Shown in pieces: positions 1 to 6,566 of a stretch of 64,000 nucleotides of DNA. Made by a program: the position numbers and the translations under genes. Every line of letters starts with the position of its first letter. Positions within the stretch are counted from its first letter, which is position 1. Location: positions 1-64,000 of the forward strand of contig JAHHTL010000003.1 in assembly GCA_020024635.1 (NCBI GenBank), given 5' to 3'. The notes below the pieces were generated by a model that searched no databases, had not been told where the DNA came from, and saw only the letters and a program-made list of their open reading frames with translations. Origin of the DNA: Ruminococcus sp. Lineage in GTDB: Bacteria; Bacillota; Clostridia; Lachnospirales; Lachnospiraceae.

Positions 1-42
1 TACGAGTGAATTACATAAGAAGGAATGAAAGGAGCATCGGAA

Positions 43-348
43 GTGAACGAAGAAAAAACGGAAAAGGAACAGTGTAAAATAGCAGACACGATAGAGAAAG
101 TTCCAAAAGATATTCAATTAAAGAGCCAAAATGTTAGTTTGACTGTTTGCATTATTTCTTGTTTGGTTATGATGGGAATTAAGATGTATTTAAATCAACC
201 ATATAAGGATATCCTTGTTATTTTTGCGGCAACGAACGGTGGGAAAAATTTATATATAGGGCTTCGGACAAGGGACATTGTTTATATAATTTTAGGAGTG
301 ATGTGGGGAATTATGTCAGTTCTATTACTTGTTGATTTCTTAATGTGA
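43..348 (+). CDS. small membrane protein, DUF6442-like
   Basis: Function unknown. The protein has about 101 residues: a charged, Glu/Lys-rich N-terminus, then two hydrophobic segments (around residues 34-48 and 78-100) with a short polar part between them, so it is probably a two-helix membrane protein. I prefer the GTG at 43 over the ATG at 25, because an AAAGGAG ribosome site at 28-34 sits 8 bases before GTG, while the ATG at 25 has no properly spaced site. The first nine bases of the window read as a possible end of an upstream gene (TGA at 7-9). Proteins of this look often sit beside small XRE-type regulators, but that neighbour is outside the window, so the link is inference. Family assignment is from general resemblance only. 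Confidence 0.6.
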   Translation: MNEEKTEKEQCKIADTIEKVPKDIQLKSQNVSLTVCIISCLVMMGIKMYLNQPYKDILVIFAATNGGKNLYIGLRTRDIVYIILGVMWGIMSVLLLVDFLM

Positions 349-357
349 TCGTAGAAA

Positions 358-391
358 ATGGTGCCAATCTCTGAAATGAGAAAGGCACCAT
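358..391. other. stem-loop between convergent genes
   Basis: ATGGTGCC at 358-365 pairs perfectly with GGCACCAT at 384-391, and an inner TCTC/GAGA pairing (368-371 with 378-381) extends the hairpin. It lies between the convergent ends of the small membrane protein gene and the MFS gene. It lacks a T-run on either strand, so it may be a weak bidirectional terminator or an mRNA 3'-end stabiliser. Confidence 0.4.
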
Positions 392-455
392 AATGCATGG
401 AGCGGGTTGTGCGTACCAGAAACTTTTAAGAGAGAGAAAGTTCTTTCATCGTTTT

Positions 456-1745
456 TTAAACCTCCTCAATGGATTGAATTAGGCAATAGGTTTTCTTCAT
501 AACTCCTAAAGTAAGGACAAGACCAAAGGTGGAAATCAGATAAGAGATTATTGTTGAACATTTATCTGCGAAGAAACCGTAAAACAGTTGGCTTATAGGT
601 ACAGAAATTGTGGCACATAGCTGAATCATAGAAATTACCCTTCCCATTAGTTGTTCTGGAATCCGTTTTTTTATGGTAATGGAAGTGGCAATATTCATGA
701 TGGTTACAATTGCTACAAGGAATGCCATTGCTAGGGTTACGATGTACAAGGAGCTGTTTTTAGAAAGGATATTTGTACCCCAATATAGGATGCAGCTTAA
801 ACACAATAAAACTAGGATAGAAGCAGCAGTGCCATTTTTATTTGCTTTGTATTCGTCATCATTGTTGATAAAAAACATAGCGAGAAATGGTGCAAATAAG
901 CCAGCTATCCCCAATACAGTGTTAAACATAGCATACATTCCCACACTGGCGTGCATTGTCACACGAAAAAAATGGGATGCAGTAACAGACAATAAAGGGC
1001 TGACAAAAAAATTAAAAAGGGGTGCAAACAGAATGATTCCAATAACATAGGGATGATTTTTTAAGCTAAGAAACGCCTCTTTATAGGAAAAGAGTGCGCT
1101 TTTTAAGGAAAATGTCTGGAATTTTTCGGAATTATCATTTGCACATATACAATCTGACCTACGTCGAATCAAGAATGTTAAGAGAAATGCAATTCCTTCC
1201 AGGGCAAGTGTGATTTCAAAGATACCTGTAAGGCCAAGATAACCATAGAAAAGAGAGGCAATTACAGGTGACAGAATTTCAACAATACCATCATCTAAAG
1301 AAGAAATTTTACTTGCAGGAGCAAGTTCTTCTTTTGTTACAATGCAAATTAGAATTTTTCCCTCTGTGGGGCCTAAAAATGTTTCAAACCCTTCCAAGAA
1401 AATCACAAAGGCATAAATGAGGGGAATAGTTAAGGGGATCATAAGCCAATGGATGGCAAAAAAACAAGCCATTAAACAAGCTAATCCGAGTGTTCCATAA
1501 TGGAGGATTTGTATACTGTCTTTCCAATCTGCTAAATATCCGGCAAAAGAACTGCAAAGGATACGAGGAAGGATAATGATAGACAGAATGGTAGAATATA
1601 CGAAAGCAGACCCAGTTAGATCAAGAACATAAATTGCCAATGCAAACTGTAGGATGTTAGATGCAAGACGTAATAAGGTTGTAGATCCCCAAAAGCCCAT
1701 AAAACTTTTGTGTTTCAGAAGATGAATATAGATATTTTCTTTCAT
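456..1745 (-). CDS. MFS efflux transporter, DHA3 / macrolide-efflux type
   Basis: A 429-residue major facilitator permease with about 12 hydrophobic segments, probably a drug/proton antiporter in the cytoplasmic membrane. The N-terminus (FMGFWGSTTLLRLASNI) and the first loop (GYLADWKD, a variant of the MFS motif-A region) resemble the MFS_3/DHA3 group that includes Mef macrolide pumps. The start is the ATG at 1745, with GAGG in the AAAGAGG stretch just upstream. The gene stands alone on the reverse strand. A consensus promoter, a 16-codon leader peptide and an intrinsic terminator precede it, an arrangement typical of antibiotic-inducible resistance genes, so its substrate may be a ribosome-targeting drug (inference). 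The substrate cannot be read from sequence. Confidence 0.85.
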   Translation of the reverse strand: MKENIYIHLLKHKSFMGFWGSTTLLRLASNILQFALAIYVLDLTGSAFVYSTILSIIILPRILCSSFAGYLADWKDSIQILHYGTLGLACLMACFFAIHWLMIPLTIPLIYAFVIFLEGFETFLGPTEGKILICIVTKEELAPASKISSLDDGIVEILSPVIASLFYGYLGLTGIFEITLALEGIAFLLTFLIRRRSDCICANDNSEKFQTFSLKSALFSYKEAFLSLKNHPYVIGIILFAPLFNFFVSPLLSVTASHFFRVTMHASVGMYAMFNTVLGIAGLFAPFLAMFFINNDDEYKANKNGTAASILVLLCLSCILYWGTNILSKNSSLYIVTLAMAFLVAIVTIMNIATSITIKKRIPEQLMGRVISMIQLCATISVPISQLFYGFFADKCSTIISYLISTFGLVLTLGVMKKTYCLIQSIEEV

Positions 1746-1749
1746 AAAT

Positions 1750-1828
1750 GTACCTCTTTCTTTAAAATAAAAATAAAAAGCGCCTCTGATAAAATCAGAG
1801 ACGCAAATTCAACTGAATAAAAAGGTAC
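1750..1828 (-). promoter_or_regulatory. possible SD-sequestering long-range pairing ahead of the MFS gene
   Basis: On the reverse-strand RNA, GUACCUUUUU just after the leader stop (plus 1819-1828) can pair over 10 positions, one of them G-U, with AAAGAGGUAC, which contains the MFS ribosome site (plus 1750-1759). The helix would enclose the terminator hairpin. It could add translational control to transcription attenuation. This is a pairing prediction only. Confidence 0.35.
1765..1804 (-). terminator. intrinsic terminator in the MFS leader (attenuator)
   Basis: On the reverse strand an 11-bp stem (plus 1780-1790 with 1794-1804, one G-U pair, 3-nt loop) is followed by a U-rich tract of UUUUU-A-UUUUU-A-UUUU type. 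It lies between the leader peptide and the MFS start, so it would stop transcription before the pump gene unless it is prevented from folding. Confidence 0.8.
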
Positions 1829-1879
1829 TTACTCAGTGGACAAAATGACGATTGATTTTACCAGAATTAATTGTTTCAT
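1829..1879 (-). CDS. 16-residue leader peptide controlling the MFS pump
   Basis: The reverse strand encodes MKQLILVKSIVILSTE followed by TAA. The ATG at 1879-1877 has a GAGGTG ribosome site 7 bases upstream (plus 1887-1892). It is the first open frame after a consensus promoter and ends about 25 bases before an intrinsic terminator, the classical layout of a ribosome-arrest leader. The segment SIVILST resembles SIFVIST of the ErmC leader peptide, the known erythromycin-dependent arrest sequence (recalled from established work). The leader codons lie inside a 13-bp inverted repeat, so ribosome stalling would change the RNA fold. Induction by a macrolide or another ribosome drug is inference. 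Confidence 0.65.
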   Translation of the reverse strand: MKQLILVKSIVILSTE

Positions 1880-1888
1880 TTTGTCCAC
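1836..1888 (-). repeat. 13-bp perfect inverted repeat spanning the leader peptide
   Basis: GTGGACAAAATGA at 1836-1848 is the exact reverse complement of TCATTTTGTCCAC at 1876-1888. In the transcript the 5' arm holds part of the leader ribosome site and its start codon, and the 3' arm holds codons 11-15 of the leader. A ribosome translating or stalled on the leader would open this helix. Confidence 0.8.
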
Positions 1889-1915
1889 CTCACTTTCTTA
1901 GATCATAATGCCTAC

Positions 1916-1944
1916 ATTATATCTTGTGCTTTATGCTTTGTCAA
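1916..1944 (-). promoter_or_regulatory. consensus sigma-A promoter of the leader-MFS transcript
   Basis: On the reverse strand TTGACA (plus 1939-1944) and TATAAT (plus 1916-1921) both match consensus perfectly, with a 17-bp spacer. The start of transcription should fall near 1909, leaving about 20 bases before the leader ribosome site. Confidence 0.85.
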
Positions 1945-1994
1945 TTTATTCTATGCATTTTAATAAAAAGAAATGTGAGAAAGGGAATTTTTTA

Positions 1995-2023
1995 TTGTAG
2001 AATATGATAAAATATGATAGAAT
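1995..2023 (+). promoter_or_regulatory. candidate promoter of the rubredoxin gene
   Basis: TTGTAG (1995-2000), a 17-bp spacer and TAGAAT (2018-2023) lie about 45 bases before the rubredoxin start. Both boxes are one or two mismatches from consensus. An overlapping TATGAT is an alternative -10. Confidence 0.45.
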
Positions 2024-2067
2024 CAAGCCGTAAATCAGTATAGAACAAATGGTTAGGAGGAAATAGA

Positions 2068-2223
2068 ATGAAATACGTATGTGAAGTTTGTGGTTGGGAG
2101 TATGACGAGGAAGTTGGTTATCCAGAAGGAGGAATTGCACCAGGTACAAAATGGGAAGATCTTCCAGATGATTTTGAGTGTCCACTATGTAATGTTGGAA
2201 AAGACCAATTTGTAGAAGCTTAA
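2068..2223 (+). CDS. rubredoxin
   Basis: A 51-residue one-iron electron carrier of the cytoplasm. The two Cys knuckles are CEVCGW (residues 5-10) and CPLC (38-41), which together ligate Fe(SCys)4. The usual core residues between them (DEEVGYPEGGIAPGTKWEDLP) match the family, and the length is typical. AGGAGG lies 8 bases before the ATG. The gene appears monocistronic, with its own terminator, between a reverse-strand MFS pump and spo0A. In anaerobes rubredoxins commonly feed electrons to oxygen- or peroxide-detoxifying enzymes; the partner is not visible here. Confidence 0.95.
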   Translation: MKYVCEVCGWEYDEEVGYPEGGIAPGTKWEDLPDDFECPLCNVGKDQFVEA

Positions 2224-2236
2224 TCTCGTCTTTAGG

Positions 2237-2268
2237 AAAGGGTCTGTTGTGCGAAACAGATCCTTTTT
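2237..2268 (+). terminator. intrinsic terminator after rubredoxin
   Basis: AAAGGGTCTGTT pairs with AACAGATCCTTT around a short GTGCGA loop and runs into a T5 tract, about 13 bases after the rubredoxin stop. Confidence 0.8.
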
Positions 2269-2373
2269 CATTATAATTTTAGCTTTTTTCGTTGTTTTTT
2301 GAATAATATAACACGCTCAAAGAATAGTATTAATTGACAGAAAATGATAAAAGAATCAAGCAACAGTCATATT

Positions 2374-2383
2374 TTGTCGAAAA
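2374..2383 (+). promoter_or_regulatory. 0A box upstream of spo0A
   Basis: TTGTCGAAAA contains the core TGTCGAA recognised by phosphorylated Spo0A. It lies about 100 bases before the spo0A start, upstream of the candidate sigma-A promoter, as expected for autoregulation. Confidence 0.65.
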
Positions 2384-2400
2384 ATTGTGTCATGTTTTCC

Positions 2401-2430
2401 TTGATTATAAGTATATTTTGAATATATAAT
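2401..2430 (+). promoter_or_regulatory. candidate spo0A promoter
   Basis: TTGATT (2401-2406) and a perfect TATAAT (2425-2430) are separated by 18 bp, about 50 bases before the spo0A start. The remaining sequence from 2270 to 2400 holds no open frame that I can support. Confidence 0.6.
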
Positions 2431-2479
2431 AATTTAGGAAGATGGCATTCTTGATAGTGGTCTGAAAGAGGAGTGAGTT

Positions 2480-3268
2480 ATGAGTCATTTAGACGTGGCC
2501 ATCGCGGACGATAATGATAAGATACTTGATTTGCTAGAGGAAATTATTAGTATGGATAGTGAATTGAGTGTTGTAGGAAAGGCGAAAAATGGAGAAGAAG
2601 TGTGTCAGATTATAAAACGAAAGCAACCGGATGTTGTACTTCTCGATCTGATCATGCCGAAAATGGATGGATTGTCTGTGATGGAACAGGTAAATAAAGA
2701 CAGAACACTCAAAAAACGACCAAATTTTATTGTTGTTACAGCAGTAGGACAAGAAAAAATAACAGAGGACGCTTTTGAAAAAGGCGCATCATACTATATT
2801 ATGAAACCCTTTAATAACCAAACGTTATTAAATCGTATAAAAACGACAAGAAAAGTGCACCATACTCAGGATAAGAAACAAGATGGTACCATAGGAAATA
2901 CAAATGTTTATGAAGAAAACTTGGAAAATCGAGTGACGAGTATGCTCCATGAAATAGGGATTCCAGCACATATAAAAGGCTACCACTATTTAAGAGATGC
3001 TATTATGATGGCAGTAGAAGATATGGATGTGCTAAATGCGATAACGAAAGTTTTATATCCAACGGTAGCTAAAAAATATCAAACAACTTCAAGTAGGGTT
3101 GAGCGTGCAATTCGCCATGCAATAGAAGTGGCGTGGAATAGGGGCAAATTAGATACATTAGATGAATTGTTTGGATATACGGTAAGTACAGGAAAAGGAA
3201 AGCCTACAAATTCGGAATTTATAGCGCTAATCGCAGACACTATACAACTGGAATATAAACACAGATAA
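2480..3268 (+). CDS. spo0A: stage 0 sporulation response regulator Spo0A
   Basis: Master regulator of sporulation, a cytoplasmic DNA-binding response regulator (262 residues, normal length). The receiver domain (about 1-120) has the acidic pocket D10-D11, phosphoacceptor D56 in VVLLDLIMPKMDG, T88, and K109 in IMKPF. A linker leads to the Spo0A-specific C-terminal domain (about 145-262) with the helix-turn-helix stretch TTSSRVERAIRHAIEVAW. A GAGG-type ribosome site precedes the ATG. Phosphorylation by sporulation kinases or a phosphorelay, and binding to 0A boxes, are family knowledge; an 0A box lies upstream. Its usual neighbour spoIVB is not here, and glgA follows. Confidence 0.97.
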   Translation: MSHLDVAIADDNDKILDLLEEIISMDSELSVVGKAKNGEEVCQIIKRKQPDVVLLDLIMPKMDGLSVMEQVNKDRTLKKRPNFIVVTAVGQEKITEDAFEKGASYYIMKPFNNQTLLNRIKTTRKVHHTQDKKQDGTIGNTNVYEENLENRVTSMLHEIGIPAHIKGYHYLRDAIMMAVEDMDVLNAITKVLYPTVAKKYQTTSSRVERAIRHAIEVAWNRGKLDTLDELFGYTVSTGKGKPTNSEFIALIADTIQLEYKHR

Positions 3269-3271
3269 AAC

Positions 3272-3300
3272 TTTTCATTGGATGAGAAATGAGGTATAAT
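3272..3300 (+). promoter_or_regulatory. candidate glgA promoter
   Basis: A perfect TATAAT (3295-3300) lies 17 bp after a weak TTTTCA -35 (3272-3277), about 50 bases before the glgA start. Confidence 0.45.
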
Positions 3301-3353
3301 ACAAAGTATAGAAAACTCTTTTATAAACTCGCGAAAGATGGAGGATTATATCT

Positions 3354-4802
3354 ATGAAAAATATTTTATTTGCTTCTTCAGAATGTGTACCTTTTATAAA
3401 AACAGGAGGTCTGGCAGATGTTGTAGGATCCCTTCCGAAAAACTTTGATAAAGAAAAATATGATGTTAGAGTAGTGTTGCCTAAGTATACTTGTATTCAT
3501 GCAAAATGGAAAGATCAGATGGAATATATAGATCATTTTTACATGAATATTGCAGGAGAAGATCAATACGTGGGAATCTTAAAATATGTGTATGAGAATA
3601 TCACATTTTATTTTATTGACAATGAATATTACTTTAGTGGATTTGCACCATATGATGGAGATCCAAAATGGAATATTGAGAAGTTTGCATTCTTTTCCAA
3701 GGCAGTGCTGAGCATACTCCCAGTAATTGATTACAGACCAGATTTGATTCATTGTCATGATTGGCAGACGGGCTTGATTCCGGTGTACCTTGATAATTTC
3801 CGATTTTTAGGGGAATACTATCGTGGGATCAAGACGGTTATGACAATACATAACCTGAAATTTCAAGGGGTATGGGATACAAAAAGTGTACAACAGATCA
3901 CAGGACTTCCAGATTATTATTTTGTTCCAGATAAGATGGAAGCATATAAAGATGCAAATCTTTTAAAAGGTGGTATTGTGTATGCAGATAAAGTGACAAC
4001 AGTCAGCCAGACATATTCAGAAGAAATCAAAACAGCGTTTTACGGAGAAAGTCTTGATGGTCTTATGAGTGCAAGATCAAATGATCTTTGTGGAATTGTA
4101 AATGGATTGGACTATGATATTTACTGCCCATTCAAAGATGAAAGAATTGCAAAGCAGTTTAGTGTAGATGATTTTCGTAAAAATAAGCCGTTAAATAAGC
4201 AGGCACTTCAAGAGGAGTTGGGACTTGAGAAAGATCCAAAAGTTATGATGATTGGAATGGTATCAAGACTTACTGATCAAAAAGGTTTTGATTTAATCGA
4301 TTGTATTATGGATGATTTGTGCCAGGATGCGGTTCAGATTGTTGTTCTTGGAACAGGAGAAGCAAAGTACGAAAATATGTTCCGACATTTTGCGTGGAAG
4401 TATGCTGGCAAAGTTTCGGCTAATATTTTCTATTCAGAAGATCTTTCTCATAGAATCTATGCTTCTTGTGATGCATTTCTTATGCCATCCTTATTTGAAC
4501 CATGTGGACTTAGTCAGTTGATGAGCTTGAGATATGGAACGATCCCGATTGTAAGGGAAACAGGAGGATTAAAAGATACGGTAGACCCTTACAATGAATT
4601 TGAAAAAACAGGAACAGGATTTAGTTTTACGAACTACAATGCCCATGAGATGCTGGGAACCATTCGTTATGCTGAGCATATCTTTTATGACAAAAAAAGA
4701 GAATGGAATAAGATTGTAGAACGTGCAATGAATGCAGATTTTTCTTGGAAAAATTCAGCCAAGCAGTATGATGATTTGTATAGTGGCTTACTTGGAGAAT
4801 AA
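3354..4802 (+). CDS. glgA: glycogen synthase (ADP-glucose type)
   Basis: Transfers glucose from ADP-glucose to the non-reducing end of alpha-1,4-glucan (GT5 family, GT-B fold, cytoplasm). The 482 residues are typical. The N-terminal ADP-glucose-binding motif KTGGLADV starts at K16, HCHDWQTG and TIHNLKFQG follow in the N-domain, and EPCGLSQL near residue 382 carries the conserved C-domain Glu. GGAGG precedes the ATG. No other glycogen gene is adjacent. The position between spo0A and a hydrogenase suggests carbon storage linked to late growth, but that is inference. Confidence 0.95.
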   Translation: MKNILFASSECVPFIKTGGLADVVGSLPKNFDKEKYDVRVVLPKYTCIHAKWKDQMEYIDHFYMNIAGEDQYVGILKYVYENITFYFIDNEYYFSGFAPYDGDPKWNIEKFAFFSKAVLSILPVIDYRPDLIHCHDWQTGLIPVYLDNFRFLGEYYRGIKTVMTIHNLKFQGVWDTKSVQQITGLPDYYFVPDKMEAYKDANLLKGGIVYADKVTTVSQTYSEEIKTAFYGESLDGLMSARSNDLCGIVNGLDYDIYCPFKDERIAKQFSVDDFRKNKPLNKQALQEELGLEKDPKVMMIGMVSRLTDQKGFDLIDCIMDDLCQDAVQIVVLGTGEAKYENMFRHFAWKYAGKVSANIFYSEDLSHRIYASCDAFLMPSLFEPCGLSQLMSLRYGTIPIVRETGGLKDTVDPYNEFEKTGTGFSFTNYNAHEMLGTIRYAEHIFYDKKREWNKIVERAMNADFSWKNSAKQYDDLYSGLLGE

Positions 4803-4864
4803 ACCCAAATGCATGAAGAGGTTGTTAAACTGGGAAGCTGATTTAAAATGGGAGGAAAAGTACA

Positions 4865-6370
4865 ATGAGAGGATTGGATACACCTGTTAGAGCGATTCGA
4901 AGAAGAGTATTCGTAGAAGTTGCTAAATTAGGATTTAAAGCAGATGAAGATAATTTATTAAATGATATGGAAGCGCTTCCGTATGAAATTGTTACAGAAG
5001 ATGAAAGATATAGAGAAAGTATTTACCGTGCACGTGCGGTTGTAAGAGAACGCTTAAGACTTGCAATGGGCTTGTCTCTTCGCCCGGAAAATAAACCGAT
5101 TCCTCTAACTGCGGGAGTGAAAGCAAGTAACATATCTGAAAAATATTATGAACCACCTCTTATGCAAGTGATTCCATCAGCCTGTGAAGCTTGTGAGGAA
5201 AATAAGTATGAAGTAACCAACATGTGCAAAGGATGTCTTGCACATCCTTGCCAAGAAGTCTGTCCAAAAGGTGCGATATCTTTTGTAAACGGAAAATCAG
5301 TGATTGATCAAAGTAAGTGTATTAAGTGCGGAAAATGTAAAGCAGTCTGTCCATATGATGCAATTGCTAAAAAAGAAAGACCATGTAAGAAAGCATGTGG
5401 TGTAGGAGCCATTGTGTCAGACAAATATGGAAGAGCAAGAATTGACGATGACAAATGTGTTTCTTGCGGAATGTGCATGGTTAGCTGTCCATTTGGAGCG
5501 ATTTCTGATAAGTCTCAGATTTTTCAGCTTACACGAGCATTGAAAGAAGGAGGACAAATTATAGCGGAGATTGCACCTGCTTTTGTAGGACAATTTGGAG
5601 CTAGTATTACGCCGAGAAACATCAAAGCGGCCTTGCAGGAATTAGGGTTTTCAGATGTCTATGAAGTGGCCCTAGGAGCGGATATTGGTGCAATCTCGGA
5701 AGCACATCACTATGTTGATAAGGTGGTTTCAGGGGAACTCCCATTTCTGTTGACCTCTTGCTGTCCATCATGGGCTATGCTTGCGAAGAAATATTTTCCA
5801 GATTTGATCAACGAAATTTCTGAGGAACTTACCCCTATGGTGGCTACAGCGAGAACAATTAAGAAAGAATTCCCAGATGCGAAAGTTGTGTTTATAGGCC
5901 CATGTGCAGCAAAAAAACTTGAGGCGTCTCGAAGAACGGTTCGAAGTGATGTGGATTTTGTTGTGACTTATGAAGAACTTCAGGCAATGTTTGATGCGAA
6001 AGGAATAGATCTTTCGCAGTATGCTTCCGAATCATCCTTCCATAATGCCACTGGAGCAGGAAGAGGGTATGCGGCTTCAGGTGGTGTGGCGGAAGCAATC
6101 AAGAAATGTGTAAATGTGTATTATCCAGAAGTTGAAGTAAAGATTCAGCATGCGGAAGGTCTGGCGGACTGTAAGAAAATTTTGACACTTGCGAAAGCAG
6201 GGAAGATGAATGGTTGTCTAATTGAGGGAATGGGTTGTCCGGGAGGTTGTATTGCTGGCGCTGGAACAAATATTCCGGTTGCGAAGGCGAAGAAAGCACT
6301 TGCGGATTATGTGAAGAGCTCTAGTAAGGAGATTCCACCGAAAGAACTAGAGGAAATTGAACTTAAATAG
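4865..6370 (+). CDS. monomeric [FeFe] hydrogenase, group B type
   Basis: Interconverts protons plus reduced ferredoxin with H2. The 501-residue protein has an N-terminal region of several [4Fe-4S] sites (residues about 105-220: CEACEEN, CKGC, CIKCGKCKAVCP, CKKACGVGA, CVSCGMCMVSCP) and a C-terminal H-cluster domain. The three H-cluster signatures are TSCCPSW (about 297), IGPCAAKKLE (about 343) and EGMGCPGGCIAGAG (about 453). The variants GPC in place of MPC and EGMGCPGGC in place of the group A FxExMACPGGC fit the group B branch rather than the classical clostridial HydA. GGGAGG lies before the ATG. No maturation genes (hydEFG) are in the window. Whether it evolves or takes up H2 in vivo is not known from sequence. 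Confidence 0.9.
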   Translation: MRGLDTPVRAIRRRVFVEVAKLGFKADEDNLLNDMEALPYEIVTEDERYRESIYRARAVVRERLRLAMGLSLRPENKPIPLTAGVKASNISEKYYEPPLMQVIPSACEACEENKYEVTNMCKGCLAHPCQEVCPKGAISFVNGKSVIDQSKCIKCGKCKAVCPYDAIAKKERPCKKACGVGAIVSDKYGRARIDDDKCVSCGMCMVSCPFGAISDKSQIFQLTRALKEGGQIIAEIAPAFVGQFGASITPRNIKAALQELGFSDVYEVALGADIGAISEAHHYVDKVVSGELPFLLTSCCPSWAMLAKKYFPDLINEISEELTPMVATARTIKKEFPDAKVVFIGPCAAKKLEASRRTVRSDVDFVVTYEELQAMFDAKGIDLSQYASESSFHNATGAGRGYAASGGVAEAIKKCVNVYYPEVEVKIQHAEGLADCKKILTLAKAGKMNGCLIEGMGCPGGCIAGAGTNIPVAKAKKALADYVKSSSKEIPPKELEEIELK

Positions 6371-6373
6371 TAT

Positions 6374-6402
6374 TTGAAAATATAGGGAAGCTATGGTATT
6401 AT
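6374..6402 (+). promoter_or_regulatory. candidate alaS promoter
   Basis: TTGAAA (6374-6379), a 17-bp spacer and TATTAT (6397-6402) begin four bases after the hydrogenase stop. Transcription would start near 6409, giving alaS a 5' leader of about 155 bases. Confidence 0.55.
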
Positions 6403-6413
6403 AGACTAGACGC

Positions 6414-6439
6414 ACAGAGTGGGTATGTATCCACTCTGT
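6414..6439 (+). other. hairpin at the 5' end of the alaS leader
   Basis: ACAGAGTGG pairs perfectly with CCACTCTGT over an 8-base loop, followed by the weakly T-rich TTGTTTGAT. It could terminate hydrogenase transcripts or cap the 5' end of the alaS mRNA, since it falls right after the predicted start site. No T-box motif (TGGN within a conserved GGTACC context) is visible in this leader. Confidence 0.5.
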
Positions 6440-6566
6440 TTGTTTGATAATATGTATATATCTGCAGGATTTTAAACTGACAGATTTCAAATATACGATA
6501 TAAGTGAAAACAAAAGACGCATTAAGGCGACGATTGCCGAAGATGAAGAAATTGGAGGGAGAAACG

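Noticed and set aside
673..1050. 125-codon plus-strand frame inside the MFS pump gene
   Set aside because: It lies antisense to a well-recognised MFS protein and has no ribosome site or family match.
1946..2185. 79-codon minus-strand frame over rubredoxin
   Set aside because: It covers the rubredoxin gene antisense; rubredoxin has clear Cys knuckles and a ribosome site.
6371..6566. T-box upstream of alaS
   Set aside because: No AGAGTGGTACC-type core or specifier stem is visible; only a short hairpin is present.
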